Positions 9,811-19,935 of a stretch of DNA of 64,000 nucleotides are shown here, piece by piece (the stretch's first letter is position 1; each line of letters starts with the position of its first letter). Origin of the DNA: Athripsodes cinereus (Eukaryota > Arthropoda > Insecta > Trichoptera > Leptoceridae); NCBI GenBank assembly GCA_947579605.1, contig OX388307.1, positions 33,209,237 to 33,273,236 on the forward strand, written 5' to 3'. The translations under genes were made by a program, and so were the position numbers. Below the pieces are notes generated by a model that ran no database searches, was not told the DNA's origin, and was given only the letters and a program-made list of their open reading frames with translations.

Positions 9811-11031
9811 TCAACGCTCCTCTCGGGAGCACAGGGCAGAAACCAGCCTCCTCCATTCAGAGCGTCTCTGTGCCAATTGCGTCACCTCTTTCCACGACAT
9901 TCCTTGCGCTCTGATATCGTTGTCATAGGAACGGTGTATTGTGAAAGAGGGACGCCCGGGCCGACGGAACCCCTGCGGACGGAAAAACAGTGCTCTTTTT
10001 GGCCAACTATCATTAGGCATTCTCAAAACATGTCCCAGCCAGGACCATCGTCTCTCCTGTATTACGGAGATTACAGGTCTCTGCTGGGTGCGCCGGCGCA
10101 CAGCATCATTTGTAACATGTTCATACCATTTGACATCCAAAATCCTTCTAAGACACCCGTTTTCAAAGCTTAGTATCTTCCGCTCCTGAGCCTTGGTAAA
10201 GTGCCAAGACTCACAGCCATATAGAAGGATTGGGATGATGCACGCATTGAACAAGCGACATTTTGTCCTGATGCTGAGTCCAGACGCCTTCCAAACTTTG
10301 TTCATGTTATTGAAAGCCCCACTAGCTGCCCCTATGCGGATTGGTAATTCCGACCGGAGATCACCCTCTGGCGTTATGGTTGCTCCCAGGTACCTGAATT
10401 TGCTAACCTGAGATATTTGGGAATTACCAACCATTAGTGGGGTGTGAGTACTCGTGCATGTAATATTACATATGTACTCCGTTTTACCAGCGTTGATACG
10501 AAGGCCAAGGCGCAAGGAATTTTCATAAAGAGCATTAGCGTTGCACTGTAATCCGTCCACAGATGTATCAAAAAGGGCTAGATCATCCGCATATTCAAGA
10601 TCGTGCAGCACTCCCACAGACGTCTCACTGTTTCCACGCTGTGATAAAGGCACACCGCCAGGGCCCAGAATAGATTTTCTGAGCAGGTAGTCCATAATTA
10701 TGCCAAAGATAAAAGGTGCCAATACACAGCCCTGCCGGACTCCAGTGGTGATCCTGAAGGTGTCAGTTGGACCACTTGATGTTCTGACAGAACATTCAGA
10801 GTCCATATGCAGGGCTTTGATCATGGTTACCACCTTGGGCGGGATGCCATACGCGGCCAGTATTTTCCATATGGTTGGTCTGTGGGGGCTGTCAAAAGCT
10901 TTTTCGTAGTCAATGAAGCAACATGCAAGCGGTGAGTTGAACTCTTGCGACTGTTGAAGTACGCATCTGGCACAGAAAATTGCGTCCGAACAGGACTTGC
11001 CAGGCACAAACCCGCATTGTTGCTTTCTCAG
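9811..11031 (-). pseudogene. RTE-like reverse transcriptase, C-terminal part
   Basis: The 3' half of the LINE polyprotein. It runs from LRKQQCGFVPGKSC through motif A (CCFIDYEKAFD), the GVRQGCVLAPFIF motif and catalytic YADDLALF to the C-terminal region with ILLYGCESWH, RRWSWLGHVLRMP and the end CSREER. The frame is open for over 400 codons. An open frame can be read upstream to 11049, but its first residues (SRVAL) come from the inverted-repeat end of the inserted DNA transposon and not from the LINE. The half is uninterrupted, so the insertion that split the gene is probably not very old. Confidence 0.85.
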
Positions 11032-12039
11032 CAGTGCTACTCTTGACACTCGATTCGATCCTAATCCAATCTCAACACGATTCCAATCTCAATCTCAATT
11101 TCAACTTCAAAACCGTACTCTTGAACCCAATCCCGCGCGATCGAAATCGTACTGAGATTGGCGTTCCAATGCGCGGGATCGTGTTCGTATCGAGTTTGTT
11201 ATTGCAATTTTAAAAATATTTTCGCTGCAAATCCACACATAAATATTTGAGTCCGTTCGTATGTATGTATGTACGTATGTCCTTAATGGACTCGGAAATT
11301 AGGAAAGACCGAAGTAAAATAATACACTCTATACAAGGTCTCATCTTCTGGGCAGGTTTAAGGCTAAAAACATTTTAAATATCTTACGTATTGATAAAGA
11401 TTTTTTAATTTTAATGCGACCATGTCACAAAATTAGCAACAAAATGTATGTAAAATTAATGCAAGATTTAGTAAATAGCAATATTCACAGTCAAACATTT
11501 TTCATTGTATTGAATTAATATCAAAATGGATGTAACAATAAATACAACAATTCTGAAACTAAATATTTAGGGTTTATTTTCGTAATAAAATATCGTGTTT
11601 GCTAATGAGAAAAGCTCTTGAATTACGTGAATAAAAATTGCATATTTTTGACATATTGGGCTATTTTCATAATGGAAGACATTATGAAACCATAGAAAAC
11701 TATACTGTAGAATAATAATAGTTTTACCTATAAAATCCATAAACAATGTTAAATGATTTTCAATGAGTGGGAACCTATTTAAATTATGAAATATTTGATA
11801 GTAAAATATTCTGAAATATTGAAGGATGCAGATAATCCATTTTTAAGGTTTTTTGGGAATAAAGAGTAAATACTTAGGTGACAATTTATTCTTGACTTTT
11901 TTAATTTCATAGCAAATACCCATTTATGCACTACAAACCAAAAATACAAATTCGAACGTGGACAATTATAATATTTTAACATTAATGCGCCTACAATTTT
12001 TTCACGAAATGGGATGTTTACCCTTTTTTCTTATAGAAA

Positions 12040-12790
12040 TTTGGGATGACAATCTTCGAGTTTTTACACATTTGGAAGAGGTTTTTAGCACTTTTCCATG
12101 TAGGTACCTACCAATATGTGGGATTTCTTAACTTCAAGCTTTTTCATCGGGACGAGGTTCTTAGTACTTTTTTTCCATGTAGGTTCCTACTTATTATTTT
12201 TTTACGTAAATGTGAACATCTGAGGTGCCAAACTTCAAGATTTTTCAATGGGAAGAGGTTTTTAGCACTTTTTTCGATATAGGTACCTACCTATTTTTTT
12301 TACCTAAGTATGGGCATGTGAGGTATCAAACTTCATGATTTTTCATTGGGAAGAGTTTTTCAGCACTTTTTTCGATGTAGGTACCTACCTATTTTTTTTT
12401 ACCTAAATATGGGCATGTGAGGTATTAAACTTCATAATTTTTCATTGGGAAGAGTTTTTCAGCACTTTTTTCGATGTAGGTACCTACCTATTTTTTTTAC
12501 CTAAATATGGGCATGTGAGGTATCAAACTTCATAATTTTTCATTGGGAAGAGTTTTTCAGCACTTTTTTCGATGTAGGTACCTACCTATTTTTTTTACCT
12601 AAATATGGGCATGTGAGGTATCAAACTTCAAGATTTTTCATTAAGAAGAGATTTGCAATGCTTTTTATGATGTAGGTACCTACCTATTTATTGTTACTAA
12701 GATATAGGCATGTAGGGAGTCAAAAATTAAGTTTTCTCATTGGGAAGAGCTTTTTACTTCTTTTATCCACGTAAGTGCTTACTCCTTTTT
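12040..12790. repeat. Tandem array, unit about 99 bp, some 7 copies
   Basis: The word GATGTAGGTACCTACC (or a close variant) recurs near 12176, 12275, 12374, 12473, 12571 and 12669, a spacing of 98-99 bp. Each unit also holds GGGAAGAG(T/G)TTTTT(A/C)AGCAC, ATGGGCATGTGAGGTA(T)(C)AAACTTCA and a T-rich tract. The outer units (12046-12120 and 12720-12790) are more diverged, as usual at array edges. It lies wholly inside the Harbinger-like element and is non-coding. Confidence 0.85.
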
Positions 12791-13080
12791 TTTCAATAAG
12801 ATTTTGTTGTTTTAACCCATGTATTTGCAAGGTTTTCTATTTAATCAAACCCGAGCGATGCCGGGTTACAAACGCTTGTAAGGAATAAATAATTGTTTAT
12901 ATGTCGCGTTTGTATGTAGACTAAAAGAAACTGTAAGGAAGTAAACTTGAGATCCGAGAGTCGTATATATATATATTTTTGAAACATAAAAAAGTCAAAT
13001 ACATTTACTAATAATTGTCCTACTTAACAAATATAATAATTTGACGTAGCGATAATATTTTAGGATTATTTTTTTTCTGT

Positions 13081-13086
<6 letters not shown>

Positions 13087-13130
<44 letters not shown>

Positions 13131-13215
13131 TTTGCCGGCACCTGGGATCGAACCACGGACCTCTTGTTCTGAAGGCCGAGACTCTACCTCCAGGCTACCG
13201 ACGAACTTCCAGGTT
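13087..13215 (-). repeat. tRNA-derived SINE with long poly(A)
   Basis: On the minus strand the head reads GTAGCCTGGAGGTAGAGTCT (an A-box-like promoter segment), then GTGGTTCGATCCCAGG (B box), then GCCGGCAAACT. The plus-strand T run at 13087-13128 is its poly(A) tail. A second head of the same family is at 19624-19705. The arrangement is that of a tRNA pseudogene fused to an A tail. A short partial repeat of 'CCAGGTTACCGACGAAC' follows near 13210-13226. Confidence 0.7.
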
Positions 13216-13754
13216 ACCGACGAACAAACAAACGAAATGGAACACTCATTTCAAATATCAATTCTGACGTTTATGCATTTCAGTGTTGCGTTGTTTGTTT
13301 GAATATATTTGGTTATAATTATCAAAAACGTAAGTATTATTTTAGTTGCTGATTAATTTTAATATCAAAATGAATCTATATGTATATTTTTTTAATTTGT
13401 TAACTTATAAACAAAGTTATATGTGAACTCCACGAGGGTGATTTGTAAATAAAGGTAGAACTAGTGTTGAAATTAAAAAACAAGTCAACTGCATGTTACA
13501 CTAATATTTTAATTAATCTTAATTGTAGCAATTAATCTCCTAGCGTCCTTTTTTAAATTCGAAATGTTGTTTTTGATAAAAAAAAAACTAGTGTTATATT
13601 TATTTTTTCTTTCCATCAGCGCCTGGACGGAGTCCACGCATTCAAAGCAGGCAGAGCCCACATCTACAAGCCGGTAGGAGCCCACTTGTAGGTACAAGCT
13701 GTTAGAAGTCTCTGCAATCAAACAAGATATTCTCATCTCGCCAGAACACAGGGG

Positions 13755-13961
13755 TTGGAACAACGAGAGCAACTCGTATTAATCGAAGAAAAACGGGTGA
13801 AAGCAGAGTACTTAGCGGTGATTGCGTTTAAAATAGCTGCTGAAAAATTGGGGCAGTGTGCCGAATCTTTAAATGAAAGGAGTGCTGCCATTCGTACAGA
13901 GTCTGTTCAAGTATCATCAGCCTTGAGGAAGATTGCAAAGACAATATGCAGTAGAAAATAG
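13755..13961 (+). CDS. Small helical ORF in Harbinger-like element, possible Myb-like protein remnant
   Basis: A 68-codon frame rich in charged and helix-forming residues (EQREQLVLIEEKRVKAEYLAV near its start, ALRKIAKTICSRK at its end). It is more protein-like than its surroundings and lies just after a T-rich AG acceptor-like site near 13620. Harbinger elements usually encode, beside the transposase, a Myb/SANT-like DNA-binding protein whose C-terminus is a charged helix. This ORF could be the last exon of such a gene. No DNA-binding domain is visible upstream. The first codon is TTG, so a true start is not shown. Function not established. Confidence 0.35.
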   Translation: MEQREQLVLIEEKRVKAEYLAVIAFKIAAEKLGQCAESLNERSAAIRTESVQVSSALRKIAKTICSRK

Positions 13962-14202
13962 TTTTAGAATAGAAAAATACTTGTTTATTAAGCATGATGT
14001 CTTAATGGTTTTTATTTTGTACATAGTATTTTTTTAAAATAATTTCATTATCAAGTATAATAGTCAATAAAATTATTATGTATTACACAATTACAATTTT
14101 GTTATTTTTACAAACCTTGAGAGTTTACATATTCTATAATATATACATAGATAGTATATATACATATAATATATAGATACTAAGTTTTGTAAACTAATGT
14201 CT

Positions 14203-14508
14203 TAGGAGGATTTTGGGTGTAAAATGGTATGAACATGTCACAAATGATGCTGTGATACAGGAGAGACGATGGTCCTGGCTGGGTCATGCTCTGAGAATGC
14301 CCAATGATAGTTGGCCAAAATAAGCACTGTTCTTCCGTCGGCCCGAGCGTCCCTCTTTCACAATACACTGTTCCTGTGACAACGACATCTGAGCGCAGGG
14401 AATTTCGTGGGAAGAGGTGACGTGATTGGCAAAGAGACGCTCTGAATAGATGAGGCTGGTTTCTGCCCTGTTCTCCCGAGAGGAGCGTTGAGGGCGATGA
14501 TGATGATA
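14203..14508 (+). repeat. RTE-like LINE 3' fragment
   Basis: A plus-strand fragment related to the 3' end of the LINE at 9791. It contains GAGACGATGGTCCTGGCTGG, a stretch matching the region before the CSREER end, and finishes with GAGGGCGATGATGATGATA, the same GAT tail. Small deletions break the frame. It sits inside the Harbinger-like element in the opposite orientation to the outer LINE and is therefore a separate insertion. Confidence 0.75.
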
Positions 14509-14638
14509 TATTGTAGATACATGAAACGTGAACTTTCAATTCGTCTATGATGTGAATTCCACAGCTAATGCATGTCTGGCTCGTATACCTATGTAAGTCA
14601 TGAGCTGCATAAACAACTTAAAAAGAATTCTAAATAAT

Positions 14639-14830
14639 TTACTCTTGAAACATATTTTTTGATATTCTGAAACAAAACTCCTGAAACATTTCTTTTGATA
14701 TTCTATGATTTACTATAAATTCCCCACCACTCATGCTAGACACATTTTGCGAATATCTTGCTATTCTACGCAAATTCTTTCGCTGACGAATATTAATTTG
14801 ATGCCGGTTTTCCAAATTTATAAAAAAATA
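14639..14830 (-). pseudogene. Possible start of a Harbinger transposase (remnant)
   Basis: Within an open minus-strand frame is a stretch with NIRQRKNLRRIARYSQNV, then GGEFIVNHRISKEMFQEF. The pattern of basic residues followed by 'F...(H/Y)R(I/L)SKE.F' resembles the region just before the DDE nuclease in insect HARBI1-like transposases. Nothing recognisable as the catalytic core follows; the frame stops near 14639 after a partial internal repeat of MFQE. If right, it supports the superfamily call for 11032-15130. The match is from memory of the family pattern. Confidence 0.35.
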
Positions 14831-15184
14831 ATGCCAAACGAGCCATTTTTTAAAGTAATTTAATAAATTACTTCTTCTCGATTCCAAAAAAGTTACTTTC
14901 TTGCGATCGTGTATGTAATGACAGTTAGTCGATTTCAACACAATCCCACGAAATCGAGTTACTGTCAAAACGACGTCAAGAGTACCAATTTTCAAATTTT
15001 ACACGATTTCACATCTTCTTCAAATCAACACTCGATTCCAATGCGATCCGGCGCTAGCGTCGAATTTCAAGAGTACCATTTTGAAATTTTACGATTTTGT
15101 GATTGGGATCGAGTATCCAGAGTAACACTGCAGAGATGCCAACACTGGTTTTTGAATGCGACTCAATATGATTTGTGGGGCACA

Positions 15185-16194
15185 CTAACCGGGCACACTA
15201 AGTAGTGTGATGCCACGGTAGTTTCCGCATTCCAGTGGGTTTCCCTTCTTGAAAAGTGTCACGATGGATCCATTTCTCCAATCTTTCGGGCAGAGCTCCT
15301 CATTCCACACCTTGTTAAAGAGATGGTACAGTGGGTGGATAAGCGCATTCATGCCATACTTAAGGAGCTCTGTGTGGATTCCATCCTCACCTGGGGCCTT
15401 GTTGTTTTTTAGCCTTTTTACAGCTGCCTCAATCTCCTCATGTGTTGGGGGGGTTTCGGCTATCCCAGATACCTGTGGGATATCTAGGTCGCCATCCTCA
15501 TTGCCAACATCAAAAGGTGAGGAGGGGTCCGGTCGGTTTAGAATGAACTCAAAGTGTTCTCTCCATCTTCCTCTTACTAAGTCAGGGGCAGAGATCAGGT
15601 TTCCACTGCTATCATTAATTGAGTCAGCAGTCTTATTCTGACCTCTTCCTCCTAACATGCGGGTAATTTCAAAGAGAGTCTTCGAGTCATTCCTGGCCGC
15701 GGCAGTTTGTGCAAGCTGTATTTTGGCTTCGAGATCACGTCGTCTGTCTTTGCGCACAGATTGCTTTACCAGGTGGTCTAGCTCTCTGTACGAATTTCTT
15801 AGGGCCTCCAGTTTCGTAGGGGACTTTTCAGCATCTCTGAGTATTTTGACTTTTTGGCGATCTTGAATATATCCCCAGGACTCCATAGACATCCATGGTG
15901 GTTTGTTCCTCTCTTTGAACCCAATGGACGCAATCGCTGCAGCCTTCACCACTCTCTGGAACTCCTCCCAGGCCGACTCTACTGAGTCATTATCGGAAAG
16001 ATACCGAGAGAGTTCAAATCCTTGGTGCAGCTCAGCCTCATACTTCATGCGAGACCGAATATTCCCTAACCCACAGACGTCAAACACTCGCGGTGCAGCT
16101 GGTCTTGCAAATTTATTGAACCTTAGCTTCATGGCTCCGACAAGGAGCTCATGATCTCTTTTCAGGTCCGCTCCACGAAATGTCCTGACATCCT
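15185..16194 (-). pseudogene. RTE-like LINE polyprotein, endonuclease end to RT motif 0/1
   Basis: The 5' half of the split LINE. It starts inside the endonuclease C-terminus (DVRTFRGADLKRDHELL), passes a helical linker rich in Lys/Arg, and reaches the start of the RT (KAPGEDGIHTELLKYG, NYRGITLLSVPG). A stop follows at 15185. Just beyond, another frame continues with the expected residues (ILSRIQKPVLASL), so a small indel near 15185 disrupts the gene separately from the transposon insertion. Methionine at 16132 is internal; the open frame extends to the target duplication at 16196. Confidence 0.8.
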
Positions 16195-16205
16195 GTACAT
16201 AATAT

Positions 16206-16600
16206 ACCTACCCTTATCTACTATTTATTGATAAAAAGTTATTGACTCTTTTCGAACTTGCAAATTTTTGAAGTAATATGTAGGTATATTAAATTTAAGT
16301 AGATAGGTGTATAAATTATATAAATATACTTTAATCTATGATTTTCCCGAAACACATCACACGAACAATTGTTTTATTTTTAGCACATAATTAGGTAGAT
16401 ATTATGACAAAATCATCAAACTACTTAAACTAAATACATATGTGATGATTTTTAGTGGCGAGTTGTTGGTAAATTGTTCTCATTTACATAAATTTATTTT
16501 AAATGTTCCCATGAAGTAGTTTTTTATTCCATAGGAAGCATTGAATGTCTACAGAAATAATTATATTTTAGAACACAGCGGTATATAGGTATAGATATTA
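16206..16600. other. A+T-rich stretch without recognised gene
   Basis: No open frame or RNA gene recognised. Confidence 0.4.
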
Positions 16601-16611
16601 TGTAAATGCCG

Positions 16612-16740
16612 TTTTATTCTCCCCAAAGCACGAGCTACGCTCAATTTTGGGGAGTAATTGTATTAGGAAAAAAAATGTATTATTTTATTGTTCGATTATT
16701 GTAAATGATATTTGTGTTTAATAAACTATTATTATTTTAG
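16612..16740 (+). repeat. LINE 3' end with short hairpin and AATAAA
   Basis: A stem (CTCCCCAAA ... TTTTGGGGAG) at 16619-16655 is followed by TTGTAAATGATATTTGTG, TTAATAAAC and TATTATTATT, the layout of a LINE 3' terminus with a short-repeat tail. A similar word (CACGAG...GCTCAATTTT) recurs near 44334-44360. Confidence 0.45.
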
Positions 16741-16974
16741 CAAAAGAAATACATAAATAACCAAGAAATATTCACTAATCTAGACAATGAGAATTTCAAT
16801 GGATTAGACTCGAAACCTGATCTATATACCTACATATTACGCTTAGTACCTAACTAATTACTCTAGGAATGTCATATTTTTCAATACTGTTTTTTTTATA
16901 TTTAATCTTCACATTTATGTAGATAAGATCATTAGGTAATTATGTTCTCGTTTCTTTAATTATTTTATAGTAAC

Positions 16975-18243
16975 GTATATCACACGCTTCTGAGATACTC
17001 ACCAACATTATAATGAAAAGAGCGGAAAATAAAATCAACGAAACACTTTCAGAAGATCAATTTGGATTCCGCAAAGAGACAGGTACAAGAGATGCAATCC
17101 TGAGTCTCAGACTTACTCTAGAAAAGAGAATAACAATTAATAAAAACACATATATAGCATTCATCGACCTTGAAAAAGCATTCGATAAAGTAGAATGGGA
17201 ACAACTTTTTAACACCCTAAGCCAGATAGGAATGAGTTATAAAGACAGAAGAGCAATCTGGAGTTTATACAAGAACGAAATGGCTGTGATTAAAAGCGGA
17301 GAGAGCTGCGCAGAAGCAAGGGTCGAACAAGGCGTAAGACAAGGATGCTCAATGTCGCCAGCTCTCTTTAACTGCTATATACAGCGAGCCATTGATGAAC
17401 TGAGAGAAGAAATGAAGAACTGGACAGGAGTAAAAATTAATGGAAAAAAGGTCGACATGATAAGATATGCTGACGACATAGCACTGCTCGCAGACTCCGA
17501 GATGGAGCTGAACGAAGCCTTAGGAAAAATGGAAAGTATACTGTTGTCAAAGTACAACATGAAAATAAATAAAGAAAAAACAAAATGTATGGTCGTTGGA
17601 AGAGAGGAAGCGACTGCGAACATTGCCATAAATGGAGTGAGCATCAAACAAGTAAGGGAATTCGTGTACCTGGGCAGCAGAATAAACCAGGATGGACGCT
17701 CCAAAGCAGAAATTGTAAGCAGAATAAACCAGGCAAGGATTGCCTTTAACAAAAAATCGAAGATATTGGAATCCCCAAATATTGACTTAAGCGTAAGGAA
17801 GAACCTTACTAAAGCCTTTGTATGGAGCATTCTGCTTTATGGTTGTGAGACATGGACCATCAGCAAGAGTGAAAGCGGACGGTTGGCGGCCTTTGAAATG
17901 TGGTGCTACAGACGCATGCTTAAGATCCATTGGTCAGAGCACGTCGGAAACGAAGAAGTATTAACCAGGGTAGGCGAAAAAAGGCAACTCCTTAAGAGAA
18001 TCAGCCAACAACGAGCTAACTGGATTGGCCACAACATCAGGCACCCAGGACTACTCATCGCCATAGCGGAGGGTAAGACCGAGGGGACAAATGGCAGAGG
18101 CCGACCAAGAGACGCATATATGGACCAACTGAAGAGGGACATGAACTGTGGCTCATACGTAGAGCTGAAAAGACTGGCTGAGAATAGAGACGAATGGAGA
18201 AGAAAAACCAAACTCGTTGCAGACCAATCCAATGGATTGTAAC
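16975..18243 (+). mobile_element. 5'-truncated non-LTR retrotransposon, RT open frame kept
   Basis: A plus-strand LINE fragment beginning inside the RT. The coding frame can be followed from about 16975 (ISHASEILTN) and ends at 18242. AATTATTTT lies just before the start (16957-16966) and again just after the end (18258-18266), a possible target duplication. It is not the same family as the LINE at 9791: sequence and C-terminus differ and there is no GAT tail. Confidence 0.75.
17013..18242 (+). CDS. LINE reverse transcriptase fragment, 409 codons open
   Basis: Reverse transcriptase of a 5'-truncated LINE, without its endonuclease. From the first methionine, motif A is FIDLEKAFDKV (residues 50-60), then GVRQGCSMSPALFNC (107-121), and the catalytic RYADDIALLA (151-160). 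The thumb and C-terminal region follow with VYLGSRINQDG, ILLYGCETWT and ANWIGHNIRHP. There are no stops or frameshifts, so the copy looks young, but it cannot encode a full element. The true frame runs upstream of the chosen ATG to about 16975 without another start, so the start shown is only the first ATG. Confidence 0.8.
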   Translation: MKRAENKINETLSEDQFGFRKETGTRDAILSLRLTLEKRITINKNTYIAFIDLEKAFDKVEWEQLFNTLSQIGMSYKDRRAIWSLYKNEMAVIKSGESCAEARVEQGVRQGCSMSPALFNCYIQRAIDELREEMKNWTGVKINGKKVDMIRYADDIALLADSEMELNEALGKMESILLSKYNMKINKEKTKCMVVGREEATANIAINGVSIKQVREFVYLGSRINQDGRSKAEIVSRINQARIAFNKKSKILESPNIDLSVRKNLTKAFVWSILLYGCETWTISKSESGRLAAFEMWCYRRMLKIHWSEHVGNEEVLTRVGEKRQLLKRISQQRANWIGHNIRHPGLLIAIAEGKTEGTNGRGRPRDAYMDQLKRDMNCGSYVELKRLAENRDEWRRKTKLVADQSNGL

Positions 18244-18269
18244 TCATTATATATATTTGAATTATTTTC

Positions 18270-19090
18270 AGGTAGGAAACACATTATTTATTGGTTTTGC
18301 GGGTGCCACCATAGTATGCAGAGATGAATATCGTGTTTTCAGAATATGCTACCATCCAACCATTATCATCACGCCCTTGTTTCCACAATTCCATGTTATT
18401 GAAATCGAAAATGAATATTGCAGGAAAAACAGATTTAAGAATTCTATTATTTTCGTCTTGGAAAGCATGCATTGAAGTTGTGCATAAATGGACAAAAACC
18501 GTCAATTTCAAAATAAAAATATAAAAAAATATATTTTAGACCTACCTTTGTACGGATATACACCTACCTACAGGCTCACCTAACATCTTTTTTTCGTGAA
18601 AAATATTTACAATAGGTATGCATATTTGACTATTTTTTTATCGTTCTAATATTTGTGTTATTATAGGTAATTATCTATTTGGTTGTATTCATGTGATGAA
18701 ATGTAACTTATTGTTTCATAAGCAAATCAATTGTTACTAAGTATATGAAATCAATAGTAGCTGATAGTAAGTCAACACTATATTTAATTAGGCAATCAAT
18801 TATCAGATCTGCTAATATAATCAGTATATCTTTAATTTGTGTAGGCGAATAGTGTTAAATATCTTCATAAAAACAACTGACTCATGTTTTGTTAACACGT
18901 TTTTAATCTAATCAAACCCTTATAATATTGATGAAACGAATTATTACATTGCGCAGCAATATTTTATAGATTTGTATCTGGAGGGCTACTTCTAATTGCA
19001 ATTAATTATTATTTGGAAATATCTAGTTAACCTAAAGCTGAAGGTAGGTACTTATTATCTACAGAATATAAATGCCCTCTAATATTTTGT
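18270..19090. other. A+T-rich stretch without recognised gene
   Basis: Only short chance frames; no domain, RNA gene or repeat family recognised. Confidence 0.4.
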
Positions 19091-19100
19091 ATTTCCTATA

Positions 19101-19198
19101 CTTCGCCCTTTAACGTTTCTCTCAGGAGCACAGGACAGAAATCAGTCTCCTCCATTCGGGACATTTCTGCGCCAATTAAGTCACCTCTTCCCACGATT
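19101..19198 (-). repeat. RTE-like LINE 3' fragment
   Basis: The run from TCGCCCTTTAACG to CACCTCTTCCCACGA aligns with the last codons and 3' end of the LINE at 9791 (TCGCCCTCAACG ... CACCTCTTTCCACGA). About 98 bp are kept, with scattered changes. Confidence 0.7.
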
Positions 19199-19617
19199 GT
19201 AGTGCCACTGTGGTTTTATTTTGAGTATATTCCAATTAGGCGACCACAGTTATTATGTTACGGAAATAGTTTATGGATATTCAGTTGAATATACCTAATA
19301 TATATTTAAGTGTAGGTATATACCTACTTGTGTATTTTGACAATATCTAATGTATCTACGTATTTACAATTTATTTTGATAAAAATAAATGTTTTTCTGC
19401 TTGTAGTTTCATTTTCTCACCTCGAGCACCGACTAACCTTGTAGCTGCAAATAGTAACAATACCTTAATAATTATATAATAATATTAGGATTGATAGATA
19501 TGAGTGAATACATATAACAAAAATGTTTTTTTTAAAGATATAAGTATCTGGGGTTTGTTATAAACCCAAATACAACCTTATACACCTTTCACAGTAAGCT
19601 ATTAAAAGCTTGTGTCG

Positions 19618-19710
19618 TGATAGGGGAGTTTGCCGGCACCTGGGATCGAACCCCGGACTCCTTGTTCATGAGGCCGAGACTCTACCTCCAGGCTACCGAC
19701 GTACCTATAT
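19618..19710 (-). repeat. tRNA-derived SINE head
   Basis: Same family as 13087-13215. On the minus strand it has GTAGCCTGGAGGTAGAGTCT and GGGTTCGATCCCAGG at tRNA-like spacing and ends in GCCGGCAAACT. No poly(A) run follows, so it is a partial or older copy. Confidence 0.6.
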
Positions 19711-19861
19711 AGATACCCTATGTGTAGAAAATTACCCAAGTAGATACCCAAGATGTAAATATACAAAACTTGCACTTGTGGGTACTACTTTTTTATTTGT
19801 TCATATTTTTTATTCATTTGTTATACATTGACGACAAACTAATCCATAGAAGGTATACATT

Positions 19862-19935
19862 CAAATGAAATATAATCAATATACAGAGGGCGAGTTTATC
19901 GCAAAGGTGCAACTTTTAAAGGAGAAATAGTTCTT
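19862..19935 (-). repeat. LINE-tail repeat (GGGCGAGTTTATCGC family)
   Basis: ATACAGAGGGCGAGTTTATC at 19881-19900, preceded by TTCAAATGAAATATAATCAAT; the copy at 39560-39610 has a similar left flank. A diverged member of the family that also lies at the left window edge. Confidence 0.45.

Larger units (their letters stand above)
11032..15130. mobile_element. Harbinger-like DNA transposon inserted in the RTE-like LINE
   Basis: The LINE reading frame is interrupted exactly between CTG (SL) and AGA (RK). The sequence CAG occurs on both sides (11029-11031 and 15131-15133), a 3-bp target duplication. The ends are inverted: CAGTGCTACTCTTGACACTC on the left and CAGTGTTACTCTGGATACTC on the right in reverse complement. 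GTACTCTTGA-like words recur inside both ends (for example near 11117, 14980 and 15070). A 3-bp duplication, the subterminal repeats and a remnant resembling the start of a Harbinger transposase (14639-14830) point to PIF/Harbinger. The interior is mostly non-coding and has taken up a 99-bp tandem array, a SINE and a LINE fragment. Confidence 0.75.
9791..16195 (-). mobile_element. 5'-truncated RTE-like LINE, split by a DNA transposon
   Basis: A minus-strand LINE whose halves lie at 15134-16195 (5' part) and 9791-11031 (3' part). It is flanked by TACATAATAT at 9781-9790 and again at 16196-16205, a perfect 10-bp target duplication that fixes both ends. The 5' end begins inside the last part of the endonuclease (DVRTFRGAD...DHELLVGA), so the copy was truncated on insertion. 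The 3' end is a (CAT)n run on the plus strand, i.e. a (GAT)n tail, the kind of short-repeat tail seen in RTE elements. Without the inserted 4.1-kb element the copy is about 2.3 kb. Related 3' fragments lie at 14203, 19101, 58528 and 59680. Confidence 0.85.

Noticed and set aside
13140..13210. Possible functional tRNA gene on the minus strand
   Set aside because: B box is good, but the acceptor ends do not pair, a long poly(A) follows, and a second copy at 19624 has the same layout; SINE-derived.
15249..15641. 130-codon plus-strand frame opposite the RTE-like LINE
   Set aside because: Antisense shadow of the minus-strand LINE polyprotein.
17375..17830. 151-codon minus-strand frame opposite the LINE reverse transcriptase
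   Set aside because: Shadow of the intact plus-strand RT frame; composition F/L/S-rich without motifs.
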